Source of the DNA: Phycisphaerales bacterium
GTDB taxonomy: Bacteria; Planctomycetota; Phycisphaerae; Phycisphaerales; SM1A02
Direction of reading: 5' to 3'
NCBI GenBank assembly: GCA_009691705.1
Contig: SIAR01000004.1
Location: 22,951-86,950 of the forward strand
Length of the DNA stretch: 64,000 bases
Each line of letters begins with the position of its first letter. The first letter of the stretch is position 1. The translations under genes were made by a program, and so were the position numbers. The notes under the pieces were generated by a model. The model saw only the letters and a program-made list of their open reading frames with translations, was not told the DNA's origin and did not search any database. This document shows, in pieces, positions 44,399-53,353 of this stretch.

Positions 44399-45462
44399 TT
44401 CAGACGATCGCAATCTTCATCGCTGCCTACCGCGAACTCAGCGCCCGCCGCCTCTTCTGGCTCGCAATCTCGATCACATTGCTCATCGTCGGACTCTTCG
44501 CGTGTCTGGGTATCAATGAATCTGGCGTCACATTTCTGGCGTGGACGCTCGAGAGTCCGTTCTTCAACACAACGACGACCTCGCCCGAGACTTTTTACAA
44601 GCAACTATTTGTGCGTCTTGGAATCGAGTGGTGGCTTGGATTGATTTCTACGCTTCTGGCACTCGTGACCACTTGCGGCATCGTTCCTGATCTGGTCGCA
44701 CCAGGTTCTATCGACTTGCTGCTAGCGAAACCGATCCCGCGGACGCGGCTCTTTCTCACCAAGTATGCCACTGGACTCCTGTTCGCCGCACTGCAGATGC
44801 TCTTGTTCTCAACTGCGAGTTTCGTGGTGATCGGATTGCGCGGAGGTGCGTGGGAACCTTCGCTCTTCATCGCCGTGCCGATTGTGACTTTCTTCTACAG
44901 TTTGCTGTTTAGCGTCTGCGCGCTGGTGGGAGTCATCACCCGATCCTCTGTCGCGTCACTGATCCTCACCCTGCTCGCTTGGGCGGTCATCTTCACGCTG
45001 AACTTTGCTGAGACGATTGTCAATGGTGGTCGCATCGCAAACCAGATGGAAGGGCAAATGATCGAAGCGGCACTCGCCAATTCGCAAGACCCGCCGGATG
45101 AAGAGACGCGGGAAGAACTCACAACTGATCTCGCTGAAGTAAAGGCGCACGAACCTGGCTGGAAGACCGCGCATTTCTGGCTCTATTCCGTCAAGTCGTG
45201 CCTGCCAAAGACAACAGACACGCTCGCGCTGCTCGATCGATGGCTCATTGATTCTGCCTCAATGCCAGCGCGCGACGCGAGTTCGACAGAGAGCGTTCAA
45301 GAAGGCTTTGGATCGCGCCGCGTGCGAGGCACCTCCATCGGAACCGCGGTCAGAGAACAGCAGCGATCCCAGTCGATCTGGTGGGTGCTTGGAACGAGTG
45401 CGCTCTTCGAGGCAGTTGTCTTGGCTCTCGCGACCCTTATCTTTGCCCGCCGCGACTATTAG
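44395..45462 (+). CDS. ABC-2 type exporter permease
   Basis: This 355-residue membrane protein has six or more hydrophobic helices and no ATPase motif. Typical ABC-2 (ABC transporter, NosY/GldA-like) features are the first helix LFWLAISITLLIVGLFACL, the pair in LLLAKPIPRTRLFLTKYATGLLF, and a large extracytoplasmic loop near residues 215-290. The ATG at 44395 overlaps the ATPase stop (ATGA); a frame extending to 44140 lies inside the ATPase and is rejected. Its final 4 bases meet the convergent mltA stop. Confidence 0.88.
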   Translation: MIQTIAIFIAAYRELSARRLFWLAISITLLIVGLFACLGINESGVTFLAWTLESPFFNTTTTSPETFYKQLFVRLGIEWWLGLISTLLALVTTCGIVPDLVAPGSIDLLLAKPIPRTRLFLTKYATGLLFAALQMLLFSTASFVVIGLRGGAWEPSLFIAVPIVTFFYSLLFSVCALVGVITRSSVASLILTLLAWAVIFTLNFAETIVNGGRIANQMEGQMIEAALANSQDPPDEETREELTTDLAEVKAHEPGWKTAHFWLYSVKSCLPKTTDTLALLDRWLIDSASMPARDASSTESVQEGFGSRRVRGTSIGTAVREQQRSQSIWWVLGTSALFEAVVLALATLIFARRDY

Positions 45463-46766
45463 CCGGCATTGCCCGTTGGCTTCGCTGCAGTCTTTCGCGC
45501 TGGCAACGGATACTGAGAGACGTACTCCGGCTTCAAGAAGAAATAGTAGAGCGTGCCTTCGCAGTATTGACCGCCCGCAAGAATCTCCGCGGATGGTCCG
45601 ATGCCCATGAAGATGTCAGCGCGACCCGGGGCGCGAATGGCGCCGCCAGTGTCCTGATCCAGCATGAATCGCTGAAAGGGTTGGCGCGATCCACTGTACG
45701 AACTCGATTGAGTACTCACGAACATCACGCCACCGGGCGGATAGACGCTCTTGTCAGTGGCAAGCGAAACCTTATCTGTGACCTTGACTCCGAGGCTGCC
45801 CGCCGGCCAATTCTTGCCGTCATATTGCTGAAAGAAGGTGAAGCGATTGTTGAGACTCATCGCGGCCATCACAGTCGTTGGGTCCTTCTCGTAGAAACGT
45901 CTAATCGATGAGAGGTTCAACTGACTCTCGGGGATTGCGCCCGATGCAACGAGGCTCGTGCCAAGTCCAACGTATTCGCCGTCTGTCGCTCCGGCATATC
46001 CAATGAAAAGCACCTTGCCATCAGGCAAGAGCAACTTCGCACTTCCGTTCACTTGCACGATGTATGCGTCGAGTGCGGATGGGAACCACGCGAGCTCGAG
46101 TCCATTGAGCATGCCGCTCGATTGAATCTCGGCGCGGGTCGGCCACGGAACAACTTCGCCCTCTGAAATCCGTCGTCCCAGCGCCTTGCCTGTGACTGGA
46201 TCAGTCTCGAGTTCTTTAGGGCGGCGATAGATCGGAAACTCAAATCCGGCCGTCATTGTCAAACTCGCCTTGAATTCAGGCGCGTAGTAGCCAGTAAAGA
46301 GAACTCCGCCCTTTCCATTCCATCCCTTGGTTTGCCAACAGTCAAACATCTGCATGAACGCGCTGTTGAATGCGGCTTGATCGGCGCTCTCATTGAGAAT
46401 CTGTCGAAATGCAATCACGCTCGATGATGCTTGATCCCACGTGCAAACTTCTGGAAACGGAAACATCTGCGGAAACCGCGCGCGACTTGATGGGCTCTCG
46501 TACCACGTTTGATCTTGCGCAAGAGCTTCTTGCAAATATGCGTCGCGTGATTTCCACGCACCAGCCAAGTCTGGCCACGCCTCGCCTGGTTCAAGCTTGC
46601 GAAGTGCGCACTCTCCTGGAGCGAGCGGTCGCGCGAAGTCTGCGACCGGAAGCGGCGGTGGCGGAGTCTCGCAACCGAGCAATCCGGCGGTCACTCCGCA
46701 GAAAAGGAGAAATGAAAGTTTGAATGAAAGCCCGATAGTTCGTGTGCATCCTTGCATAGCGTGCAT
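45459..46766 (-). CDS. mltA: Membrane-bound lytic murein transglycosylase A (MltA)
   Basis: This 435-residue lipoprotein (lipobox LLGC) cleaves peptidoglycan glycan strands to 1,6-anhydro products. MltA features are VLFTGYYAPEF, YIVQVNGSAKLLLPDG, the GYAGATDGEYVGLG stretch, and the 3D domain FMLDQDTGGAIRAPGRADIFMG with the catalytic Asp. The C-terminal YYFFLKPEY matches MltA. Start is the ATG at 46766 or 46757; no clear ribosome site. Divergent from tatA by 77 bases. Confidence 0.93.
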   Translation of the reverse strand: MHAMQGCTRTIGLSFKLSFLLFCGVTAGLLGCETPPPPLPVADFARPLAPGECALRKLEPGEAWPDLAGAWKSRDAYLQEALAQDQTWYESPSSRARFPQMFPFPEVCTWDQASSSVIAFRQILNESADQAAFNSAFMQMFDCWQTKGWNGKGGVLFTGYYAPEFKASLTMTAGFEFPIYRRPKELETDPVTGKALGRRISEGEVVPWPTRAEIQSSGMLNGLELAWFPSALDAYIVQVNGSAKLLLPDGKVLFIGYAGATDGEYVGLGTSLVASGAIPESQLNLSSIRRFYEKDPTTVMAAMSLNNRFTFFQQYDGKNWPAGSLGVKVTDKVSLATDKSVYPPGGVMFVSTQSSSYSGSRQPFQRFMLDQDTGGAIRAPGRADIFMGIGPSAEILAGGQYCEGTLYYFFLKPEYVSQYPLPARKTAAKPTGNAG

Positions 46767-46843
46767 CGTAGCGATTGCCCAGAGAAAAGCCCATCAAAGG
46801 GGCAAGTCTGTGTATGATTTGGCGACCAATTCTTGGAGCCCCC

Positions 46844-47164
46844 ATGATCACAACACACCTACCGACCCTCGCCTTCTTCAACTTTTCAGGATGGGAACTA
46901 GCCATCATCCTCGTGCTCGGACTGCTGATCTTCGGTCGACGGTTGCCCGAACTCGGGCGTTCAGTGGGCAAAACGATTGTTGAGTTCAAGAAGGGACTCG
47001 CTGATGTGCAGACTGAGGTTCGCGATGCGACCAACCAGTCCGCCGCGAGTGGACAGCCAAATCAGTCGCTGCCCGCCAATTCCAAATCGGACTCGCCGAG
47101 CGGGCAGACGCGACCCACGAGCGACCCGTACGCACAGGGTCAGTACCGACCGCCACAATCTTGA
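46844..47164 (+). CDS. tatA: Sec-independent (Tat) translocase TatA-family protein
   Basis: This 106-residue protein has one membrane helix (about residues 13-30, WELAIILVLGLLIFG), the FGxxxLPxLxR motif (FGRRLPELGRSVG), an amphipathic helix KTIVEFKKGLAD, and a Pro/Gln-rich tail. That is TatA/TatE, a pore-forming subunit for folded proteins. The ATG at 46844 is supported by GGAG 6 bases upstream; a frame from 46775 is longer and rejected. tatC is not in the window. Confidence 0.9.
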   Translation: MITTHLPTLAFFNFSGWELAIILVLGLLIFGRRLPELGRSVGKTIVEFKKGLADVQTEVRDATNQSAASGQPNQSLPANSKSDSPSGQTRPTSDPYAQGQYRPPQS

Positions 47165-47195
47165 CCAAAAGCTGATCCCAACGGAGCCGATCGAC

Positions 47196-48389
47196 ATGGC
47201 AAATGTTTTGGTCCTCGGTTCTGGACTTGTCGGCAGCCTGATCGCTGCCGACCTCGCGCTGAGTCCCGGGTTTCGGGTTTCAGTCGCTGACGCGCATCAG
47301 AGTTCGCTCGCAAAGACGCACCGGCGCACCGCCCTTCTTGCGAACTCTCGCAAGCGCCCTCATGCGAGAGTGACTGAAATCGTCGCGGATTGCGCCTCAA
47401 AAACCGAACTCAAGCGACTCGCAGCGGGCTTCGACCTTGTGGTTGGAGCGCTCCCCTCTCGGTTCGGATTTGAAACGCTCAAGACGCTCATCGAACTCGG
47501 CGTGCGCTGCGTCGACATTTCTTTTATGCCCGAGGATTTCCTCGAACTAAGCACCTTTGCAAAGCGCAAGCAGACTCTGGCGGTTGCCGACTGTGGAGTC
47601 GCGCCGGGCCTGAGCAACATGCTCGCCGCAGCGGCGGCCAGAGCCCTCGCGCCATGCGACCGCATCGAAATCATGGTTGGCGGACTCCCAACCGACCGCC
47701 ACTGGCCCTTTGAATACAAAGCTGGCTTCTCGCCACACGATGTCATTGAGGAGTACGTGCGACCATCCCGGGTTGTCGAGCATGGCAAGATCATCACCCG
47801 CGAAGCATTGACAGATCGCGAATTGATCTCGGTGCAGGGGCTCGGTTCGATCGAGGCCTTTCTCACCGATGGACTTCGGAGCCTCGCGACGACACTCAAA
47901 GTGCCGCACATGAAAGAGCGCACCCTGCGCTGGCCAGGGCACGTCGAATTGATGCGGGTCTTTCGCGAAAGCGGCTTCTTCTCGACGACGCCCATCGCGG
48001 TCGGCGACCAGATGGTGCGTCCTCTTGACCTCACTGCTGCCCTGCTCTTCCCCAAATGGACGTTCGGCGAAGGCGAGGTCGATCTCACCTTCTTGCGGGT
48101 CATTGGTGAAGGAATCAGCAAGGGACGGCACGTCCGCATGATTTTCGAGATGCTCGATCGCGCCGACCTTGCCAACGCCTGCTCGAGCATGGCTCGCACA
48201 ACGGCCTTTCCCGCCACTTCAATCGCCCGCTCGATCGCGCGCGGAAAACTAAAGGCGCGGGGAGTTCTCGCTCCTGAGCACCTCATCTCGTACCCCGGGA
48301 TCATGAAGACCGTGCTCGCTGACTTGAAAGTCCGCGGAATCGAAGTGCATTGCGAGATCGAAGAAGCAGCGCAATCCGCCCCCCACTGA
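47196..48389 (+). CDS. Saccharopine dehydrogenase-family protein (lysine 6-dehydrogenase-like)
   Basis: This 397-residue NAD(P)-dependent enzyme begins VLVLGSGLVGSLIAADL, a Rossmann loop, followed by FDLVVGALPSRFGFETLKTLIELGVRCVDISF and DCGVAPGLSNMLAA, typical of saccharopine dehydrogenase and lysine 6-dehydrogenase-like proteins. The C-terminal catalytic part contains GVLAPEHL. The exact substrate is not known. The ATG at 47196 has GGAG about 10 bases upstream; a frame from 46977 overlaps tatA and is rejected. 31 bases after tatA, likely same transcript but unrelated. Confidence 0.85.
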   Translation: MANVLVLGSGLVGSLIAADLALSPGFRVSVADAHQSSLAKTHRRTALLANSRKRPHARVTEIVADCASKTELKRLAAGFDLVVGALPSRFGFETLKTLIELGVRCVDISFMPEDFLELSTFAKRKQTLAVADCGVAPGLSNMLAAAAARALAPCDRIEIMVGGLPTDRHWPFEYKAGFSPHDVIEEYVRPSRVVEHGKIITREALTDRELISVQGLGSIEAFLTDGLRSLATTLKVPHMKERTLRWPGHVELMRVFRESGFFSTTPIAVGDQMVRPLDLTAALLFPKWTFGEGEVDLTFLRVIGEGISKGRHVRMIFEMLDRADLANACSSMARTTAFPATSIARSIARGKLKARGVLAPEHLISYPGIMKTVLADLKVRGIEVHCEIEEAAQSAPH

Positions 48390-48431
48390 ATCCGATATAC
48401 CAAACAAACACCAAGCGGTATTGCGCTTCGT

Positions 48432-49040
48432 GTGGAAACCTTCGACCACCGAGCACTCAAGCAACTTGCCATCGCGTGGCTCTTCGAAAACGGGTGCCGG
48501 GCTGTCGCGCAGGAAGTGACTTCTGCGATTCCACGCTGGAGAGTTGACGCTGCTGGATGGCGCCACACATCGCTCGCTCCCGAAACAATCGTCATCTAAT
48601 GCAAGCAGTCGCGCGCTGATTTTCTTCGCGATGATGAGTCTCTCGACGAACTGATGAACGAGCGGGCACGACTTCGTGCCCGACGCACAGACATCGAAGA
48701 GAAACGGGTGAAGGTGTACGAGCCGCATCTGCGAGCATCCGATCCTGGGCTCTTCGAAGACCACGAAAAATGGGACTTCACGCGCAGTCGTCTCGCCGAC
48801 TACCGCCGCGTGCTGGTGGGATTGCGCCGCGCAGTGCGTGACGCGGCGCACGAGCCTGTGCACATTCGCGAGACGATGGCTGCTCCTCCACTTGTGAGTC
48901 GCAGCGATCGACGCAATCGCATGCTGCGAAACATCGCGGTCGCAGCGAGCCGGTCCGCGTTTGGACACCTTGCTCCCAAGCCCGCCCCGCTCGAACCAGC
49001 GCAAAGCAAGTCTCAAAGAAAAATAGATCTCTTTTCGTAA
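48432..49040 (+). pseudogene. PD-(D/E)xK nuclease-like gene interrupted by an in-frame stop
   Basis: A GTG at 48432 opens a frame of 203 codons including the final stop. Codon 56 (48597-48599) is TAA. Read past it, the protein is continuous: N-terminal METFDHRALKQLAIAWLFE, PRWRVDAAGWR, then TIVI-[stop]-CKQSRADFLRDDESLDEL, then RVKVYEPHLR and WDFTRSRLADYRRV. In my reading, proteins of this kind have Glu at the interrupted position, giving IVIECKQS with a Glu-x-Lys motif and Asp39 as part of the metal site. GAA to TAA is a single base change. The ATG at 48654, which could restart the C-terminal half, lacks the first catalytic residues. This is a broken gene, a sequencing error, or a recoded one. 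Confidence 0.75.
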
Positions 49041-49125
49041 GTCGCTCTGGCCCGCTCATAGGTTGCGGGCGCGTTGATGCACAGAGCGGCGTCGTTCTCC
49101 ATCGGCGAAGAAACTGGAGGACTAT

Positions 49126-50061
49126 ATGAATCGACTTTCCCGTTGCAACATCCGCCTTCTTGCCCTCTCTCTCGCCACCCCTTGGCTTCTTCTCAGTCTT
49201 GCGGGGCATGCACAATCTGGTGGATCGTCGGGTGAACCACAACCCTGTCCGCCGATCGAATGGTTGTGTGACGAACCAAACCACGATGGCGGTCCGTTCG
49301 GTGAAGACCCCACTTGCACGTGTGGTCCAGGTGAATGGATTCGCGCCGATCGTGCGCCAGCGCTCAGTCCGCGAGCGCCTCAGCGTTCGGTCACTTCCAC
49401 ATCTGAGAATTTGGTGAACTGGACAACTGCGTGTACGCGCGAGGCATCGAACGGCGCAGCTGCAGTCACAATCGAGATCTCGGGCTCGAGCACATTCTGG
49501 CACTCAGGAACCAAGGCGCGTGTGCACACCGCGAACTACGCAGGAGGATGGCGCGAGTCGTGGCGTGGCGCATTTCCAGCCTGCCCGCGAATGCTCTTGC
49601 TCTCGGCTAGCGGATTCGGAACGCTCGGAATCTCGGCAGGTTGTGCGGCGCGACCTGGCTGTACTGCTTCAGTGACGTGTTCCGCAGCGGGGGTTGCGAC
49701 AAGTAGAGGCGACGCGAGCGCGTCAATCAGTGGTCAGAGTGTGCAGGGATCTGTCGGCTACAACCAGAGCGATCTGCGCACAGAAATCAGCGGCAATTTC
49801 GGTGGGTCATTCGACTTCTGGGATGCCCAACTCGAAGGAACGATCTCCACTGAACGTCGTTGGTCGGTCAAGGGCCAAGGCTCCGCTTCAGGATCACTCT
49901 CGTTCACGGTCGTACCAGACCGCTTCTACTGCGCATTCACCAACCTGCCCGTCATGGCTAGTTGGAGCGCATCGGTCGTGGCGACTGCAACGGTGAGCGT
50001 CGATGAGAATGGAACCGCCGCAGCAGCGGCTGGAGCAGCGATCGCGCTGGCCGTCCATTGA
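49126..50061 (+). CDS. Secreted Cys-rich protein of unknown function
   Basis: This 311-residue protein has a signal peptide (ending LAGHAQ), then a Cys-rich 60-residue segment (CPPIEWLC and CTCGPGEW), then a beta-rich region with Ser/Thr/Gly repeats (about 200-280, SGQSVQGSVGYNQSDLRT). GGAGG lies 8 bases upstream of the ATG. The stop overlaps the next gene's TTG start, so the two are likely one operon. I do not recognise a family. It may be a surface or matrix protein. Confidence 0.72.
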   Translation: MNRLSRCNIRLLALSLATPWLLLSLAGHAQSGGSSGEPQPCPPIEWLCDEPNHDGGPFGEDPTCTCGPGEWIRADRAPALSPRAPQRSVTSTSENLVNWTTACTREASNGAAAVTIEISGSSTFWHSGTKARVHTANYAGGWRESWRGAFPACPRMLLLSASGFGTLGISAGCAARPGCTASVTCSAAGVATSRGDASASISGQSVQGSVGYNQSDLRTEISGNFGGSFDFWDAQLEGTISTERRWSVKGQGSASGSLSFTVVPDRFYCAFTNLPVMASWSASVVATATVSVDENGTAAAAAGAAIALAVH

Positions 50062-51905
50062 AACACCTCGCCCGCATCGTCGTGGCATTGTTGTTCGCTT
50101 TGACATCGTCGCAGACTTCATGGGCCCAGTTGCAGGAGGGAAGCGCGGGGGCGCGCCCCCTCCTGCACGGCGCCTTTGACGATCTCGTGCGATCGATGCA
50201 AGAGCGATTCGCGCAGGAAGACCACGCAATGTTGGTCGGTCGAAAATTCTCAGTCGATTGGTCGCTCGCGCCCGCACTCTTGATGCGTGAGATCATCGCA
50301 GGCGCTCCACCCGAACACTGGTGCGCACTGCTTGATGATGGTTATGGCGAGTCGGCGGCGCTTCCCACCGCCACCGAGGCTCTTCCGCCCGAAGTTGCGC
50401 GTGGCTGCGCGCTGCTTCGATCGCAGGCGAGTGAATTGCAGTTCGAGTACGTCGCTGAGCGCGCGCAGGGCACCGGCGCTGAAGTTCCAGCGGCGATCGC
50501 GTGGAAGTGTTTGCTCGATCGAGACTCGGTGCGCATGCGCACCATCTGGTACGAGCCACAGATCGGCCTGCGCGGCAGTGACTTTCCACTTCCCGCAGAT
50601 CGCACCCTGCTCGAGTGGAACAACCGCACGATGCGTGTGCGAGTGTTTGGCGAGTCGGCCGATTGGCAGGTCGAGTGGCCCAGGCCAAAGGAGACTCCTC
50701 TCTTTGATCACGTCGGAGATGCGTACGACCTCTTCGACACCTTGCGGGCATGGCAGTGGGCAAAGCGATCCAACACGACAGCCATCGAGCATGGTGCAGA
50801 CGGGCAACAACCAACGGTTGGGGCGAACACGAATCGACATGCGCTCTGGTCGCGCGAGGGCGAGCAGACGTGGACACTGTCACTCGATCTGCGACCAGCG
50901 ATGGCGATTCGCCGCGCCGGATTCATCGTGCAAGCCGATGGACAAAAGAACGACTCTCTCCCTAAGGCACGACCCGATGCGCGGGTGCCAATCATCGCAG
51001 CGAACACACTCTTGAAGATTGCATTTACTGCACAGGATCGTTCAAGTGCAGACTCAGATAGAGGCGCCGACTCTGCAATCTTTCTTCCACGCCGTCTTTC
51101 ACTCCAAGTCGACACAGTAGAGGTCGCGCATGCGACATTTCGGACGATCACAATGGACGCAGCGCGAGATGAGTCGACTCCCGATCCACTCATGCCAACG
51201 AGCGCGTGGAGCGATGCGATCATGCGCATTCGCCTCGCGCAAGAATCTCCCGTCGCTCCTGCCCAATACCCAACGACACTTTTGGCTGCGCGGTGGCCAG
51301 CGGCGGTTGTGCGAGCGCGACTCACCGCCAACGCCTGGATCTTCGCGCTGCGCGGCGACATTGAAGGACTGATGGAAACCCTCACGGCCGCGCAGATTCT
51401 GCGGCAACGAGATGGACTCGGCCATCACCACCTCGCGTCACTTGCGACATTTGCTGAGTCGATCAACATAGCCAATGGCAGCGATCGCGTGATCAATGCC
51501 ATCGCGGCGCGCCACGTATTTGCGGCGACTGAGCTCTCTGACGAGGCGCTGGCACCAGCATGCCTCGCTGCGACTGGCTCTGGTCGATTCTGGGCAGCAC
51601 TCGATATCGCCCGCGCCGCACTCCGGCGCTGCGAGAGCGGTTCGGTGCAGGCGCGGCAGTGGCAGGCAGCAGAGGCGCACCTCGTGCGGTGGCGGGCTGT
51701 CCCTTCGTTGCACATCGCATTCGGAGCCGACCCTGCGGTTGTGCTGCTGGGAGAACGCTTGAACAGAGATCGACTTCCTCCATTGGATTCATCGCAATCG
51801 CAAGAGGTTCCGCACGCGACCATCCAAGGTCGCGCAGCAGGTGCCGCTTACAAAGTCATTGAGCAGATCCTTCACCCGACGGCGATCACTCGCGCCCTTC
51901 AATGA
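50058..51905 (+). CDS. Secreted protein of unknown function
   Basis: This 615-residue protein starts with TTG at 50058, overlapping the upstream stop, and has a signal peptide (MKHLARIVVALLFALTSSQ then TSWAQ). The mature part is mixed alpha/beta; the first half has WNNRTMRVRVFGESADWQVEW, the second half is helical with Ala/Arg-rich repeats such as ARHVFAATELSDEALAPACLAATGSGRFWAALDIARAALRRC that resemble tetratricopeptide packing. No family recognised. Its last 20 bases overlap the convergent cytochrome/LRR gene. Confidence 0.7.
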   Translation: MKHLARIVVALLFALTSSQTSWAQLQEGSAGARPLLHGAFDDLVRSMQERFAQEDHAMLVGRKFSVDWSLAPALLMREIIAGAPPEHWCALLDDGYGESAALPTATEALPPEVARGCALLRSQASELQFEYVAERAQGTGAEVPAAIAWKCLLDRDSVRMRTIWYEPQIGLRGSDFPLPADRTLLEWNNRTMRVRVFGESADWQVEWPRPKETPLFDHVGDAYDLFDTLRAWQWAKRSNTTAIEHGADGQQPTVGANTNRHALWSREGEQTWTLSLDLRPAMAIRRAGFIVQADGQKNDSLPKARPDARVPIIAANTLLKIAFTAQDRSSADSDRGADSAIFLPRRLSLQVDTVEVAHATFRTITMDAARDESTPDPLMPTSAWSDAIMRIRLAQESPVAPAQYPTTLLAARWPAAVVRARLTANAWIFALRGDIEGLMETLTAAQILRQRDGLGHHHLASLATFAESINIANGSDRVINAIAARHVFAATELSDEALAPACLAATGSGRFWAALDIARAALRRCESGSVQARQWQAAEAHLVRWRAVPSLHIAFGADPAVVLLGERLNRDRLPPLDSSQSQEVPHATIQGRAAGAAYKVIEQILHPTAITRALQ

Positions 51906-53334
51906 CATCAACGTCTGGCCGACTCGAACGAAAATCACGCACCCCTTGAGCAGTTGTCGCGCTCGACCAGATGTAGAGTTTTTTTAGCGACTTCAGTTCG
52001 CGCAGTGAAGCGAGGCCGCGGTCAGTGAGCGGTGTTGCGACGAAGTTGATCGACGCCAGATGCGGCATCGTTGCGACCAACACTGCCACTTGATCGCCCG
52101 CGGCGGTGTGGTCAAGTCGCAAGACGCGCAGTTGTTGCAGTTGAACGATCGCCGCCCCCGCAAGGTCACTGATCGCTCCATGTGCAAGATTGAGGATCAC
52201 AAGAAACTCCGCGAGTGAATGAAGCGCGCGAATCTCGTCGTCACGAATGGGCGGAGTCGCAAGGGATGCGTCCACTTCGAGATTCGCACTACCCGCGGCG
52301 ATCTGCCGCGCAACTATTCCACGCTGCGCGAGGGCCCGCGCTTCAACTTGAACACGCTGCAATTCGTCTGGAGTGATCGAGCGTTCGGGAATCAACCACC
52401 GACTCTCCGAAACCGCTCCCGGTGAGACAACATCGCCGCCATGCGCACCCTCACTGATCCACTGCCGGATCACCGCGATCTCTGTCGCCGAAAGACGATC
52501 ACCTTTGGGGGGCATCGCGCTCTCGTCATCGGCAGGCAATTCGATGTTCGTCACCATCAGACTTGCGAGCGGATCGCCAGCCTTCACGACCCACTCCCCC
52601 GCCCGCTCGGTGGTCATGCGCGACAAGTCATCGAGTCGCACTCCCCCCTTCTTCTTTCCGTTTCCGTGACACTCGTAGCAGTGTGACTTCAAGATCGGCA
52701 CGACCTGCGTTGCAAAGTCGATCGATCCCACTGCCCGAGTGGTTGCGGCAACACTCGGCGCAACCGCGCCCGTTGGTGCAACCACCGCCGCGCTCTCTTC
52801 GATACCGAGTTGCTGCTTCGCCGCACTCGTCGCCGCCTCGCGCTGCGACTTTTCTGTCTTGTATAGCGCCGACCAGAGCGCATCAGAGATGTATGAATCC
52901 CCGTACACCAGCGTGCCACCAAAGTGACCGGTGAGAGAGACCACCGCCGCGGCCGCGAGTAAGCCCATCCGCCAGACTCCAATGCGAGGGCTCTGAGTCT
53001 GCCGGCGAATCACTGTTCCACTCATAGCAAGCAGCAGAAAGAGCGCCGCAGAACCAATGCCCAACCAACGATGCAGGAAGAGCGTGAGGGTGAGTTCCAT
53101 TCCCTCAAACTCGGCGCTGAACCATCCGCTTGTTGCTGTCACACTCGATGCGACTGCGGCAAACCAGAGTGCCGTCAGCGCGAACGAAGAGAGTTCTGGA
53201 TTGCGGCGAACAATGCGCCAACATTCGACGATTGCGGCAACAACCCCCAACGCGATGGGAAAGTGCACCAACGCGGGGTGCAACCGTCCAAGCAGAGTGA
53301 GCCATGCATCGAAGGGAAACTCCGCCAACATCAT
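51886..53334 (-). CDS. DUF2231 membrane / cytochrome c / leucine-rich-like fusion
   Basis: This 482-residue protein has an N-terminal DUF2231 membrane domain with four helices (about residues 10-140, HPALVHFPIALGVVAAI), a Ala-rich linker, a planctomycete-type cytochrome c domain (CYECH at 219-223, Met274 in SAMPPKGDRLS as likely axial ligand), and a C-terminal leucine-rich-repeat-like part (about 375-480, LRVLRLDHTA, LASINFVATPLTDRGLASLRELKSLKKLYIW). Start codons 53334 and 53331 are adjacent. This domain combination is recurrent in planctomycetes and probably mediates periplasmic electron transfer or sensing. It follows dinB by 19 bases. Confidence 0.85.
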   Translation of the reverse strand: MMLAEFPFDAWLTLLGRLHPALVHFPIALGVVAAIVECWRIVRRNPELSSFALTALWFAAVASSVTATSGWFSAEFEGMELTLTLFLHRWLGIGSAALFLLLAMSGTVIRRQTQSPRIGVWRMGLLAAAAVVSLTGHFGGTLVYGDSYISDALWSALYKTEKSQREAATSAAKQQLGIEESAAVVAPTGAVAPSVAATTRAVGSIDFATQVVPILKSHCYECHGNGKKKGGVRLDDLSRMTTERAGEWVVKAGDPLASLMVTNIELPADDESAMPPKGDRLSATEIAVIRQWISEGAHGGDVVSPGAVSESRWLIPERSITPDELQRVQVEARALAQRGIVARQIAAGSANLEVDASLATPPIRDDEIRALHSLAEFLVILNLAHGAISDLAGAAIVQLQQLRVLRLDHTAAGDQVAVLVATMPHLASINFVATPLTDRGLASLRELKSLKKLYIWSSATTAQGVRDFRSSRPDVDVIEGRE

Positions 53335-53353
53335 CCATTCAAGAATAGCGGCA

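Noticed and set aside
47360..48595. Minus-strand frame of about 411 codons opposite the saccharopine-dehydrogenase-like gene
   Set aside because: Only the plus strand shows Rossmann motifs and a ribosome site; the antisense product is Ser/Arg-rich.
48654..49040. Separate small gene starting at the ATG at 48654
   Set aside because: The frame upstream is continuous with family-like sequence except for one stop, so this is better read as the 3' part of a broken gene.
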